From Omphiscola glabra (Eukaryota; Mollusca; Gastropoda; Lymnaeidae): 64,000 nucleotides of DNA. Shown piece by piece: positions 1 to 11,835 of the stretch (the stretch's first letter is position 1; the number at the start of each line of letters is the position of its first letter). Below the pieces are notes generated by a model. It saw nothing but the letters and a program-made list of their open reading frames with translations, had not been told where the DNA came from and did not search any database. Made by a program: the position numbers and the translations under genes. Location of the stretch: NCBI GenBank assembly GCA_964017045.1, contig OZ024808.1, positions 18,655,284-18,719,283 of the forward strand, in the 5' to 3' direction.

Positions 1-1942
1 TACACACCCCAACCAGGCAACCCTTACAGGTCTTAGTGGGACATAAACAGTAGAGAAAATAAGTAGTTACGAAAATAACCTAACAATGAAGTAAATTTGC
101 TATCAATACAAGTATAGAACTTCCTTTATATAGTCGTCATAGTTATCAGACGTCTGTGGGGGTTAAACGGGAGAACAATTTTATTATAAAGTGCATGTAG
201 ACTCGCCCCATATTTCAAGCCACCTGAAAACTCAGAAAATTGTTGAAGTCAGTATGTATCGGTTGCAAACGAACCACTGTAACCAGAGGCATACCTTTTA
301 ATTGTATAAATTCCTCCCAGAATGAATTCTCAAACGTGCACATCCTAAAAAGAAAATCATCATTTATAATAATGTTATATATAAACGCCAACATTTCCCA
401 GCCCCTGGTGTCGGTTTTCATCTACTCAAAACTAATATGTGCATATTCGCCTTACTTCGCCAGCCAATAAGCGCCCGATGAGAGAACCCCCGATCCCAGG
501 ATACCAAGGGTTCATCCCCCGAATCCTACCCACAGAAGTAGGTCTTGGTCAAAGGTACAGCCAGGCCACCAACAGCGGCCTTGACCTCTTCACCAGAGAG
601 CAGACACACCACAAGCTGGTCAACTCCTCCAGCCCGGTCAAGCCTGTCACCCTTGACAAGTGAGTTCTCACCCCTGGATTGAAGTTCTTTCTCACGGATT
701 GGTGTACAGAGTTACACTTCCCTCTGTCTGTTTCTACCCCTTGCATATAAATCCTGCACTTTGGCACGTCTGTCTTCCATATTCCACACAATTGTCACAC
801 CTGTCTTCCATATTCCTCACAATTGTCACACCTGTCTTCCATATTCCTCACAATTGTCACACCTGTCTTCCATATTCCACACAATTGTCACACCTGTCTT
901 CCATATTCCACACAATTGTCACACCTGTCTTCCATATTCCACACAATTGTCACACCTGTCTTCTATATTCCACACAATTGTCACACCTGTCTTCCATATT
1001 CCTCCCAATTGTCACACCTGTCTTCCATATCCTCACAATTGTCACACCTGTCTTCCATATTCCTCACAATTGTCACACCTGTCTTCCATATTCCACACAA
1101 TTGTCACACCTGTCTTCCATATTCCTCACAATTGTCACACCTGTCTTCCATATTCCACACAATTGTCACACCTGCCCTGTCTCACATTTTCCCACACGGT
1201 GGTCTGAGAATTTAATGCCCTCCTCTAATTTCCAGCCCACTGGTAGATTTTACCACATCCAACACACGACCAGGCGTTGACTACAGTACACGTGTGTACA
1301 TGAGAGATGGCATGATACCTAAGTACACAGGATATATCCCGCGTAAGTATGGTTGACACGACAGCTCTTTACGCAATATGGTAGCCAAGTACCGTTCATA
1401 GGATAGCTGAATCCACCAAGATCCTACTTAGGTAAAGTTGATATAAAAGCTATGTACACAAGATCCTACTTAAGTAAAGTTAATATAAAGCTATATACAC
1501 AAGTTCCAACGTATGTGAGGTTTGAATAGTGCCATTACACAGTATGTCAAGTTTGATGGTAGCTATTAAACAAGATCCCTTGTATTGATGGAAACCCATC
1601 TGACACATTTCAGAGAAATAAGAAAAAAACCTTGATTTCATTTCTATATTTCAAAAAAGAAGATTATGTTATCATGATACCCCAACCATTGTTGTGCTCC
1701 ATCGCAGTGTTTCACAGTTCATCCCGTTGACATCCTCTAAATCCAATTTAAAAAAAAAAAATGCAATAATGTAAAACTAATGGCCGAATATCTGTCCCAT
1801 AAATTGAGCCCTCCCTCTCACCATTCCAGAAAGACGTTACGTTTTTGGAAACACCTATGGAGATGAGACTCGTTCACTGGAGGTCTGTGCCCACCCGGCG
1901 CCCAACTTTGGGGCATTCACACGATCAAAGACATTTGCATAA
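1..1942 (+). CDS. SPMIP5/C10orf82-like microtubule inner protein (DUF2475), 3' part, four exons, 5' end outside window
   Basis: Four exons join in one frame: 1-29, 464-659, 1236-1342 and 1830-1942 (stop TAA 1940-1942), giving 147 residues. Introns begin GT and end AG, and their phases agree (1, 2, 1). The protein carries EPPIPGYQGFIPR, then GMIPKYTGYIP, then RYVFGNTYGDETR spliced directly after it. This is the PGYxGxxP...FGxTYG signature of the DUF2475/FAM166 group, whose members bind inside ciliary and sperm-tail microtubules. From memory, the spacing HP-(12)-EPPIPG also occurs in human C10orf82 (SPMIP5). What I see are the motifs and splice phases; the family is from established knowledge; a ciliary or sperm role is inference. 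FAM166/CIMIP2 relatives are the alternative. The N-terminus lies to the left of the window. Confidence 0.72.
464..659 (+). CDS. Exon of SPMIP5-like gene carrying the IPGYQGFIPR motif
   Basis: The exon follows a pyrimidine-rich acceptor ending TTCGCCAG and is followed by donor GTGAGT at 660. It starts with the last two bases of a codon and ends with the first two of the next. It encodes about 65 residues, NKRPMREPPIPGYQGFIPR and a T/S-rich tail. An open frame continues upstream to an ATG at 439, but the acceptor and the fit to the family favour an internal exon. Confidence 0.7.
765..1185. repeat. 31-bp minisatellite in an SPMIP5-like intron
   Basis: About 13 copies of a 31-bp unit containing CACAATTGTCACACCTGTC and TTCCATATTC. 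Units differ mainly by CTCACA versus CACACA. Because 31 is not a multiple of 3, all three plus frames stay open, which explains the long spurious ORFs here. Confidence 0.95.
1236..1342 (+). CDS. Exon of SPMIP5-like gene carrying the IPKYTGYIP motif
   Basis: Acceptor CTCTAATTTCCAG ends at 1235 and donor GTAAGTAT starts at 1343, both near consensus. The frame completes the AA left by the previous exon as Asn and reads about 35 residues ending GMIPKYTGYIP. It begins right after the 31-bp minisatellite that fills the preceding intron. Confidence 0.7.
1425..1510. repeat. Two to three copies of a ~46-bp repeat
   Basis: GATCCTACTTAGGTAAAGTT and AAAGCTATGTACACAA recur in the last intron of the SPMIP5-like gene. 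Confidence 0.6.
1830..1942 (+). CDS. Terminal exon of SPMIP5-like gene
   Basis: Acceptor CTCACCATTCCAG ends at 1829. Joined to the preceding C, the frame reads RRYVFGNTYGDETRSLEV and continues to a TAA at 1940. Splicing places FGNTYG immediately after TGYIP, exactly as in DUF2475 repeats, which is strong evidence that this junction is real. Confidence 0.7.
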
Positions 1943-1948
1943 ACAGTA

Positions 1949-1954
1949 AATAAA
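1949..1954 (+). promoter_or_regulatory. Possible polyadenylation signal AATAAA
   Basis: AATAAA lies 7 bases after the stop codon of the SPMIP5-like gene, so its 3'UTR would be very short. The region is AT-rich, so chance occurrence is possible. Confidence 0.35.
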
Positions 1955-4535
1955 GAAATTTCACACATAAAAAAAAAAACCAAGGAAGTGACTATGATAG
2001 TTAGGGAACATAGTTTTATGATCCAATGGATGAAGCTGATGCATTCCACGGGTTTACTCAAACTGAAGGATTGTTTTTCTTCTTATTTTTTTTTATAACT
2101 ATCCACGAGGTAGGACTAAGGCCTAGTTGAGATAAAAAAAATTTCTTTGCACTTTTACTTAGGTAAAATGTGAATGTTTTGAAAAGATTAACAAAATGTA
2201 ATTATATTAAATCAAAGTATTTAAATAGTGATATTTTAGAGCCAGTTATAGTTAAAAAATAAAACTATTTTAAAGATTACAAAAAAAAATAATTATATAT
2301 ATATATATATAGCTTTGCACCATAAGACATAAAATAAATATGTTAAGCACACCATTATATGAAGTTTTCCAAAATGTAAAAATCTACAAAAAGTTAATTG
2401 TATAGAAAAGGAGGAGAAAGGCATTCCATTATTAATATTTTGTCCTGTAAATTATTTGCTCACATAATAAGATTTAATTATTGATACAGTTTCTCTTAGA
2501 CAAGCGTCCTAACATTCCACAGCTCTTGTCTTTGTCTTTACTTTTAAAAAAAAAAAACAAAAAAAAAACGACAACCATGACTTCTGCTAAAGAAGTGGAC
2601 ATTGCCACATTGAGATTTTGATTAATTCATTTTCTATTGGACCAAATCTCTACTTAACTCCCTAAATAATACTTTCTCTGCTGTGTAAAAATTTTAAATA
2701 TATTATTTGGGGAGGTTAAATTTTATATATATATATACTTGGGGTGAAATGTATTATATTTTTAAACCCTGTTGAAACTGTAACTCAAGAAAATGTAAAT
2801 CTCATCTGAATTATGCTCAGTGACACAACACAAAAACAATAATGTAAACGATATTTACGATTTTTGTTTGAATTGTTTTAAGCTAATCACTTTCGTTGAA
2901 AACAATCCAGATTTTTTTCCCATTGACGAGCCAAATTTTTATTTTTATCCATGCATAATTATTGCTGTCTCATTTTTAACAATCTCACAACATGCTGTAT
3001 GTTTAATGCGAATGTTTTAAATATTAAAATCTGCTCCTCTTCTTGTCCCATTTACTCAATAATCAGTATTATGTATACATAAATATATCTACTTGTTTGA
3101 AGAGGGTTGTACGCCTCCCTGTAGTTGGGTGTTTTTTTTTTACAAAGAATGTACATATCCTGCTATATCCTATCAGTATTTCGGTGGGCTGTGAAGAGGG
3201 ATCCGTTGCTGTTTTCTCTATTCAGATAATTAATCCGCGTGTAGTGAATATAATTTAATGTTTTTTTTTTTAAAAAAAAGGGTTTTAGAACCATTAGCAT
3301 GTCCAGTCATTTTTCTTATTTTTTGTACATCTGACTAATGCGTTGCAGCACTGAGTTATCATGGTTGTATGAGCCATAAGAAACTGAGATGCTACAACAC
3401 ACAGGTGCCATTTTACCGGAACTAGAAAAGGTGCACCGTAAAAAGGATGGAAATATTAACTTTAGTAAAGTTTGTGTCCGGTTTCAAACACAAACTGTTT
3501 TTATTTTTATATTTTAAATAAATAAATGGATTTTAAAAACATTTTAAATTTTTTAATAGTCTTTGCAAATCTAAAATTGAAAAAAAGTTTTTTTTGCCAA
3601 TTATAAGAAAAGACCTCCCTTACACAGCATGCTTAAGTTAAACTCGGTTGGTGTTAGTCGTTAAAACCATGCGGGCTTTACTCTCAAACTCTTCAACTAT
3701 ACCTATGTTTGTATCTTAAATTTTTGTCCATCTTTAGATTCTGCATTTATAGCACATATATTTAAAAACAAAACCAAACTTAGAATGTCTTTGGTTAATG
3801 ATTGATAATTGAATGTGTTTTAATACACAATGAAAAAGGATTTTAATTTTTATTTTACCGAACATCTGTGTACCTTGCATGTCATTGTTAAAGTTTTCTT
3901 CTATATAGCAATGTTTACCATTTTTCTCTTTTTCAAAAATGTGAGAAGGACATGTTTATTTTTACTAGTGTCATGTATTTATAATCTATTTGAAAAAAAA
4001 AATGGAAAGACTGCAGGTGGTATTTACATCTAGTATTCATACATTTGCTGTATTAACGATTGATAATATTGGTATCGTCTGATATTTACTTTAAAAAAAA
4101 CAACACCAAAAGCAATTACTTTCAGCATTACAATACATTTATTAATTTTGTTAAATACTGAAGATTTGTTTTTAGAGATGACATCATATAGTAAAATCTG
4201 AAACCGGAAGGATTATTTCTAGCAGAGGTACAATTATAACGCCATGTATTGTAACAAAACACAAAAAAGTAAGCATTTTGATGATGGATTCATTAACATG
4301 TAGACATTTCATGAGGTCAGATGTAGAAATTTTATGATTTCACATATAGACATGTTATGATTTCCATGTAGAAATTTTATGATTTCACATATATACATTT
4401 TATGATTTCAGATATACACATTTTAGGATTTCACATATAGACATTTTAGGATGTAAGATGTATCATAACATCTCGTTAGTTATCTCTACAGTTTAAGTAA
4501 ACATTATGAGCTAATAAGTGGAAACTCATTCATTT
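1955..4535. other. AT-rich region without recognised genes
   Basis: Long A/T runs, a short (TA)n tract near 2295-2312 and another near 2724. Open frames at 2820-3258 and 3830-4033 are short, AT-driven and match no family I know. A loose repeat of ACATATAGACATTTTATGAT type occurs at 4300-4450. Confidence 0.6.
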
Positions 4536-4539
4536 CTTA

Positions 4540-4905
4540 AATATTGAAGACCTTTCCTGTATTAACTTTATCAAAGACCTTTCCTTTATGTACTATATTG
4601 AAGACCTTTCCTTATGAACTATATGGAAGTCTTTCCTGTACGAACTATTTTGAAGACCTTTCCTGTATGAACTATATCGAAGACCTTTCCTGTATTAACT
4701 ATATCAAAGACCTTTCCTGTATGAACTATATCGAAGACCTTTCCTGTATGAACTATATCGAAGACCTTTCCTGTATGAACTATATATCGAAGACCAATCC
4801 TGTATGATCTATATTGAAGACCTTTCCTGTACGAACTATATTGAAGACCTTTCCTGTATGAACCATATCGAAGACCTTTCCTGTAAGAACTATACTGAAG
4901 ACCTT
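4540..4905. repeat. 27-bp minisatellite (GAAGACCTTTCCTGTATGAAC unit)
   Basis: About 13 partly diverged copies of a 27-bp unit. Because 27 is 9 codons, the plus strand reads a repeated EDLSCMNYI peptide in two overlapping ORFs. I see no start context, splice sites or family, so I treat it as non-coding. Confidence 0.9.
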
Positions 4906-5369
4906 CTTGTGTACAAGCTGGGAGGTAGGATGTCCCTTCATTTAATGTTTCGATTAATCTATCTCACTATATTGAAAAAAAAGTTGTTTTGGCAGCTCTT
5001 GATGAATTCTCCATAGGCGTTGTCAAATAGTAATGTTGGGGGGGGGTGTGGTAAAGGTGTATTGATGAATAGTTACCACTCCCCTGAGTATCTGGGTGTC
5101 ATGTTTGATGTGTCTCGGGACTTTGATCCAAGAACGTGATATGCCGGGACCAGAAGGTGTTGATTTATTTATCAGTCACGGGATCGGCTATATCAAATAA
5201 TAAATTGAATGGATGCAGCACTGCATGGGTTAATGTAAATAAGCATACTCTACCCGTGGGTCCAGTTCACTGCTTGTGGGTTCAGGGTTCTTAGCATAGG
5301 GGGGGGGGGGGGCTTTGGTAAACCATTAACTCTTATACTACCAATTTTTATATTTCTGATTATTAACCC

Positions 5370-5700
5370 GTGTTATTGACACAGTGTTGGTGACACAGTG
5401 TTAGTAACACAGTGATTACAGACACGTTGTTTAGTTACAAAGTGCTAGTGACACAATGGCATTGACACAGTGTCAGAGCGACGTTGTTATTGACGCAGTG
5501 TTGGAGACACAGTGTTACTGACACAGTGCTACTGACACATCGTTATTGACACGGTTTCACTGACGCAGTGCTACAAACACATTGTTATTGACACAATGTT
5601 AGTTACAAGGTGCTACTAACACATTGTTAATGACACAATGTTATTGACTTTGTGATATCGACACAGTGTCATTGACACAGCGTTAGTGACACATTGTTAG
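5370..5700. repeat. ~14-bp degenerate tandem repeat (GACACAGTGTTAGT)
   Basis: About 20 diverged copies of GACACAGTG plus TTAGT/TTATT. The array is older and more mutated than its neighbours. Confidence 0.8.
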
Positions 5701-6935
5701 GTGAATGCAAATGTTCATTGGCGAGGAGCACACATGAACAAACCGCTCCTCTTTGCAAGGCCTGTCCATCTGTGCACGTCTGCTCATCAACACATTTATC
5801 AAGCCCATAGCTATAAGACACGGGCTCGTCATAAGGTCAGTAGAGATCATGACACGTAATCGCGCTTATTGAAACTTGATAAATTGAAACATTTTATTTT
5901 TTTTTTTTGTTTTTTTTTAAAAAGAAACCCCCAAAATAAAATCCATCCACTGAAGTAGTTCGTGTTATTTGATTCCTTTTTATATTATATTTATGTTCCT
6001 ATGTTTTTGTTTTGTTTTTATTTATTTTTTTAAATTGGCAATTTCGTACAGATTTCATGTCTAAAACCGACCGGATGTTTAGGTCAAAGGGAAGTAAACT
6101 GTACTGCGCTGGTACTGTGAACAATGAAAGATCATGCTCACAGCTTACTCAAGAGTGGTCTCCCGTTGCAAGGTAGATTGGAGGGGAAGCCAGATTTTAA
6201 AGATACGCGTCCTTGAACTTGTGTTCACATCAGAGGCAGACAGTGAGTACGAGGGCAGACAATGAGTACGGCCAGACATCAAGACGGCCTGTCTACCACT
6301 AACGTAGCCTGACAGGTTCGTTAAGTGCATCGCGCGAGGACACCCGGTGCGGTCGCCCTGGTGGTCAACACTGATTCCCACTGAGTTGACCATGCGAAAG
6401 TCTGCTCGTGGCGACCAAGGCAGAGGTGGCGGGAAAATAAGTACGTTGGAATCCTTGTGAGGGGGGGGGGGGGGTCCTGAACACTGAAAGGTCTAACTAA
6501 ACCATTAAGAGTATTCTTCATACAAGACAAGACCAATTTGTATATTTCATTGGAGATATGACCCATACTTTTTACCAGATAAGTCCCAGGAGCATTTAAG
6601 ACCCGGAAGTATACGTCAAACGAGATACGAATACAGAGCATACTTCATTGAAGGCCAAAAAAGTGTACTTCAAACAAGATAAAAGTATGGATTATACTTC
6701 ATTTAAGACCCGGAAGTATACTTCAAAAGTGAAAAGAATATGGAGTATACCTAGTTTAAGGGAAGAAGTGTATCCCAAACAAGATAACAATAGTAAGAGT
6801 TGAGAATGCATGTGTTTGTCCTAAATAAAATTATTGCGTAATTTTCTTGTTAGTTTGAAAATCATGATTCCCTTCCAGATTTGTTCCAGGGATTTTTAAA
6901 TTCGGCATATTTTAACCCGCAACCTACAGTACTCC
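5701..6935. other. Unique DNA, no gene recognised
   Basis: Contains poly(T) near 5891-5920, a G12 tract near 6461, and a loose AAGACCCGGAAGTATACTTC repeat at 6590-6790. Minus-strand ORFs at 6145-6641 show no known motif. Confidence 0.5.
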
Positions 6936-6944
6936 CTGAAACCT

Positions 6945-7370
6945 TACTTACTCAAAAACAAACTTTCTTACTTCCCCTAACCTTTCTTACTCCCTCTTAA
7001 CCTTTCTTACTCCCCCAACATTTCTTACTTCCCCCTAACCTTTCTTACTTCCCCTAACCTTTCTTACTTCCCGCAACCTTTCTTAATCCCCCAACATTTC
7101 TTACTCCCCCCTAACCTCTCTTACTTCCCCTAACCTTTCTTACTTCCCGCAACCTTTCTTACTCCCCGCAACCTTTCTTACTCCCCCTAACCTTTCTTAC
7201 TTCCCGCAACCTTTCTTACTTCCCCTAAGGTTTCTTACTCCCCACTAACCTTTCTTACTTCCTCTAACCTTTCTTGCTCCCCCCTAATCTTTCTTATTCC
7301 CGCAGCCTTTCTTACTTCCCATAACCTTTCTTACTTCCTTTTAACCCTTCTTACTTCCCGCAACCCTCCT
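6945..7370. repeat. ~18-bp pyrimidine-rich repeat (CCTTTCTTACTTCCCCTAA)
   Basis: About 22 copies of variable length, almost wholly C/T on the plus strand. Confidence 0.85.
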
Positions 7371-7584
7371 AAGTATCTTTGTCATTTGAAACTGTGTGCT
7401 GTAGTTCATAAAGTCGTTCTCGTGACAGCTCTGTTTCCAAGCACAGAGTTTCAGAGCTACATTTGCATCAGAGTCTTTGAAACCTACGTTTTAAATTTCT
7501 ATTTTATTGTTTGCTGTTACTTGTTTATTTTTCTTGTCTGATTAAGAGGGCGTTTAGTCGAAACATCTTTGTAATTGTCCTGTC

Positions 7585-7632
7585 TTTTTTTTTTGGGGGG
7601 GGGGGGTGGGGGGGGTTTGGGGGGGGGGTCGA
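7585..7632. repeat. Poly(T)/poly(G) low-complexity tract
   Basis: T run followed by G runs up to ten long, broken by single T bases. It creates two spurious glycine-rich ORFs. Confidence 0.9.
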
Positions 7633-8077
7633 GGAATCCCATACTTATCTTGTTCCACTATTTATTTATTCTGCACGGCTTGAACGCAGTCTCTCATATA
7701 CTATATATAGCCTTGATACTTCAACTCACTGGAGATGGAGGAAAACGGCTCCCTGAGTTATACAAGAAATGCTAACGGTGGCTCAGGGCCAAGGTTATAC
7801 ACGGGTTTATATTCTGGTGGCAATTTAGTAATTAAACAAAGAAAAATCAATCAAATATACAAACAAACAAACAGTTAAACGAATCAACTAGGACACAAAT
7901 TGACAATTTTTTTTCCCTTAAGTTCGTGGTCAGCTCTTGGTTAGAGGATGATCGATAGCTCTTAATAAAGACATAGCCCCAGGACTACTTTAATTGATGA
8001 CCCACTGGTTACTGGTGGCTACTTTTTTAAATTACAATTGGCCACTCCATTGGTTACTATTGGCCACTCCATTGGTT

Positions 8078-8465
8078 ACAATACGATGAGTCACTTCCTT
8101 GTTTTGTCACGTGATACGTACCAGCCATTAGTAGGCTTTCTGCTACAAATAACAACACATAACAACAGATAACAGCTGATCAGCCATTGCCATTATCATT
8201 AATTTTAAAACACAATGTTTGTCTCCATCAGCGCTTCCCCAGTGTTAATTAAAAAATTTACTTTTCAAAATATTCTTGAATACACGCGTTTCTTTAAATG
8301 ACATTCATTAAATGTGACAATAATTATAATTCAGTTATGATTAAAGGAAGAAAGTTGTTTGAAGAAAAATTTGTGAGCGACTAGTTTGTTGCAGACAGCC
8401 TACCGGAAGTCTTACTCGTACTTATGCTTATCACGTGACAAAACAATCGACTCATCGGATCGCGT
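8078..8465. repeat. Inverted repeat pair, possible MITE
   Basis: CGATGAGTCACTTCCTTG and TTGTTTTGTCACGTGATA at 8083-8116 recur in reverse complement at about 8430-8460 (TATCACGTGACAAAACAATCG, ACTCATCG). The 300 bp between has no ORF. I could not settle the ends or a target-site duplication. Confidence 0.4.
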
Positions 8466-8774
8466 TAAAAGCGGGGTGGCGTTAATGCGCGGTTTTACAA
8501 TATTTAAATTAGCACAGCGGAAATCCTTTACATATTACTATTTATAGTTCTACCGGAAGAAAGCCTCGTTTTTCTTTAAAAAATGGCTTTCCAAGCAATG
8601 GATAAAATTTTCAAAGAACTTAGGCTTGATGGAGTAAATGAATTTCAAATGCCACGATCATATTATTTTAAAAATCACAACTAATCTCATGCCCAAAATG
8701 AAGTTCATTTCTTGTTTTGTTTTTTTTTACTTTTCTCCAAATTTTTTGTTATCCATGTGAATGAATATACAAAA

Positions 8775-8851
8775 TTTCGGGAGCCATGCTACGACCGCGT
8801 TATATCCATATTTGCGTTATGGCGGGGCGTATTATAGCGGGGTTCCACTGT
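8775..8851. mobile_element. Possible Tc1/mariner (pogo-like) terminal fragment
   Basis: The sequence ends GCGGGGTTCCACTG followed by TA. Reversed, this reads CAGTGGAACCCCGCTATAA, typical of pogo/Tigger-type termini, which insert at TA. A weak relative, GCGTTAAAAGCGGGGTGGCG, lies at about 8463-8482. No transposase is visible. Confidence 0.4.
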
Positions 8852-8984
8852 ATGCACAAGACATTACAGTTACAGGCGACACGCATGTAATCAAAGGCCA
8901 TAGCGACAGGAAACAAATATATTGGTCGCTTCAGACACACTCGAAAAAGTGGTTTGTCTAGTGACCGGCTAAATTTCAACATAT

Positions 8985-9480
8985 TTAACCAATCATCTGA
9001 CAGCTTGTTATTTAACCAATCAGTTGACAGCTTGTTATTTAACCAATCACCTGACAGCTTGTTATTTAACCAATCAGTCGACAGCTTGTTAATTAACCAA
9101 TCAGTCGACAGCTTGTTATTTAACCAATCAGTTGACAGCTTGTTATTAACCAATCATATGACAGCTTGTTATTTAACCAATCATCTGACAGCTTGTTATT
9201 TAACTAATCAGTTGACAGCTTGTTATTTAACCAACTATCCGACAGCTTGTTATTTAACCAATAATCTGACAGCTTGTTATTTAACCAACTATCTGACGGC
9301 ATTTATTTAACCAATCAGTTGATAGCTTGTTATTTAACCAACCATCTGACAACTTGTTATTTAACCAATCACCTGACAGCTTGTTATTTAACCAATCAGT
9401 CGACAGCTTGTTAATTAACCAATCAGTCGACAGCTTGTTAATTAACCAATCAGTTGACAGCTTGTTATTTAACCAATCAT
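8985..9480. repeat. 27-bp minisatellite (CAGCTTGTTATTTAACCAAT unit)
   Basis: About 18 copies with variants such as ATCTGA, AGTTGA and AGTCGA. The 27-bp period keeps both strands open: minus reads NKLSTDWLN repeats, plus reads SVDSLLFNQ repeats. I see no sign of a real gene. Confidence 0.95.
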
Positions 9481-9603
9481 TGTTCACTTTTCCTCATCTT
9501 GGAATATTTTTATCGCGACACACCTAGCATCGTCTCGTGTGCCACGATACTTTGGTTGCGGATTCCTTCACTAAGCCGTAAGCTTCAAGAGTGGAGGCTA
9601 TCT

Positions 9604-9793
9604 TTCTCTCTCTCTCTCTCACTCTCTCTCTCCCTCTTTGTATATCCCCCTCTCTCTCTCTCGCTCTGTCTGTCTCTCTCTCTCTTTCTCGCTCTCTCTC
9701 TCTCTCTCTGTCTATCCCCCTCTCTCTCTCTCGCTCTTTCTCTCTCTGTCTATCCCCCCTCTCTCTCTCTCACTCTGTCTCTCTCTCTCTCGT
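9604..9793. repeat. (TC)n microsatellite
   Basis: CT-rich simple repeat interrupted by TATCCCCC blocks, a weak higher-order period. Confidence 0.95.
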
Positions 9794-9799
9794 GTTTGC

Positions 9800-10640
9800 A
9801 GACATCAATGTCAGTTACAATTTGCGCCTTTAAAGAATCATTAAGCTTTATGTCCGTTTCTTCTCTAGCCAGGAACGCTTTATGGTTAATGAAACAATTT
9901 AAGAATCGTGTTAATTGGTTAGTTTATGTTTTCTGTCTGCAGACCTTCAGGGCTGAGTATGGGGTTCGGGTGGTGCTGCTGGTGCTGTGTGTGTGTGTGG
10001 GGGGAGAGGGGGCGAAGGATGAGCTTAATGAGGACAGGCGGCTGGGTTTGGGGTTTTGAGAGGAGGGGTTGAGAACCGAGAACTTTAGATTTTAATATTT
10101 AAGTTGTCTTTTTTAGGTCAGTGCTAGTCTGTTCTCTCCAGTCAATACCAATCTTTTAATTCTAGTCTGTTCACTCCAGTCAATACCAATCTCTTTACTC
10201 TAGTCAATACCAATCTATATATAATATTAATTGTTTCCTTGAGATTTTTTAATTGAGAACACCTATAGCCCCCCCCCCCCCCTTTTCCCCAACCCCTTTC
10301 CGACACGGATTGAGACTCGCTTCCCGGCAACAGACATTCCACGAAGGGAGATAATATTTTTCTTCTGTTATGTAAGAAGGGTAACTCTGAGGTCAAGTGG
10401 AAGAGTACAAGCATCCGTGTGATCTCAGCACAAACCAAAGAAACGTTTGCGAGCTTATTACAGAGGTTCTCGGAACTGAAACCCGATGCCCAAATGGAAG
10501 CAGGCTGGTCCTTACACAGAATAAGAATATCCGTTCTTACAGAATACCACGAAAACCCCATCACGAAAACGTCTTCTTCTTTAGTCTCAAAAGTTTTGGT
10601 GGTTAAAATTTCTTTCTTTATGTTAATTCCTCTTTAAATT
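9800..10640. other. No gene recognised; short CAGTCAATACCAATCT repeat and poly(C)
   Basis: A loose repeat TCTAGTCTGTTCACTCCAGT occurs at 10125-10215 and a C13 tract near 10268-10282. ORFs on both strands at 10142-10637 overlap one another and match nothing I know. Confidence 0.5.
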
Positions 10641-10647
10641 CCCAGAT

Positions 10648-10893
10648 GGCCACAGCCTCTTCGCTCCAACGTTCTTATAAGGTCACATGATCGCAACCAT
10701 CTATGGGGTAAGTACAGCCTCTTCGCTCCAACGTTCTTATAAGGTCACATGATCGCAACCATCTATGGGGTAAGTACAGCCTCTTCGCTCCAACGTTCTT
10801 AGGTCACATGATCACAACCATCTATGGGGTAAGTACAGCCTCTTCGCTCCAACGTTCTTAGGTCACATGATCACAACCATCTATGGGGTAAGT
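10648..10893. repeat. Four-copy ~60-bp tandem repeat
   Basis: Each unit holds CAGCCTCTTCGCTCCAACG, GGTCACATGATCGCAACC and ATCTATGGGGTAAGTA. Copies 1-2 have TTATAAGGTC, copies 3-4 TTAGGTC. Every unit ends in a sequence resembling a splice donor, GGGGTAAGTA. Confidence 0.95.
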
Positions 10894-11280
10894 ACTCTTG
10901 AGTTGCCTCAATTGTTAATGGTGTAGCCCCGAGTTGTAGACCTTAATGAACCAATGTTGGTCACCGCCGAGTTGTTACATCCCGAGTATGCTGTAGGATA
11001 ATCTCCCATTTTTTTTTTTGGTCTGAACTGTCAACATCAAGTTACGTGTCCTTGTTATGTCAAGTTATCGCCTGATCACTGCTTCCTCTACATTTTACCA
11101 TAAGGTTCTACATAGATATAGATAATACATGCTTGACCTTGTAGATAGAGTTTCAATTCTTGCGACAAAAAAAATATTTCTACTTAAAAATTACTTCAAA
11201 AACATAATTAAAACACAAACAGTATTTTTTCTTTGAGTGGCATTGCAACGCATGCCGGGTTCTAGCTAGTATTAAATATT

Positions 11281-11555
11281 CAGATGCCCCAACCACTTTT
11301 AAACCGATCATTTTTTACACCATACATAAATTCAGAAGATATTACCCGACAACCGCAGTTGCGTTATTTAACAAAAATATATCATTTAGCGCAGTTATCG
11401 GGAATTATATTTTGCACCCTTTTGAACTCAGTATTGAACCATACCTTCTTTCAAACAAATAGACTTATTTTTAATATACTCTCAATACCAAATTCGCTGA
11501 TTAGGAAGCAGTCCACAAGTCATACCAGAAGTGTAATAAAAGAGATATAAGCACA
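11281..11555. repeat. Dispersed repeat, copy A
   Basis: Shares ordered blocks with 51085-51300: GATGCCCCAACCAC, GCAGTTGCGTTATTTAACAA, GTTATCGGGAATTATATTTTGC and AGCAGTC. It is probably a decayed transposable element, but I cannot name the family. Confidence 0.6.
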
Positions 11556-11599
11556 GTCATATAATTAGCTATCAATGAACGAATTTTGATTGTAGCATA

Positions 11600-11835
11600 T
11601 AGAATATTTGGATATCAAGTTATCAACCAAAGACATAAGTTTATTGTAGCATCAGATATGTGGATATCAAACTAAGACATAATTTTATTGTAGCATAAGA
11701 TACGTGGATATCAACCAAAGACATAATTTTATTGTAGCTTAATATACGTGGATGTCAACCAAAAGACATAATTTAATTGTAGCATAAGATATGTGTATAT
11801 CAACCAAAGACATACGTTTATCGTAACATAATTAC
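11600..11835. repeat. ~45-bp degenerate tandem repeat
   Basis: Five or so copies built of TTATTGTAGCATAAGATA, GTGGATATCAACC and AAAGACATAA. Confidence 0.8.

Noticed and set aside
660..1280. 206-codon plus ORF
   Set aside because: Produced by the 31-bp minisatellite; it crosses the intron and exon of the SPMIP5-like gene in the wrong frame.
9454..10059. 201-codon plus ORF
   Set aside because: Mostly (TC)n microsatellite translated as SLSLSL; the tail has no motif.
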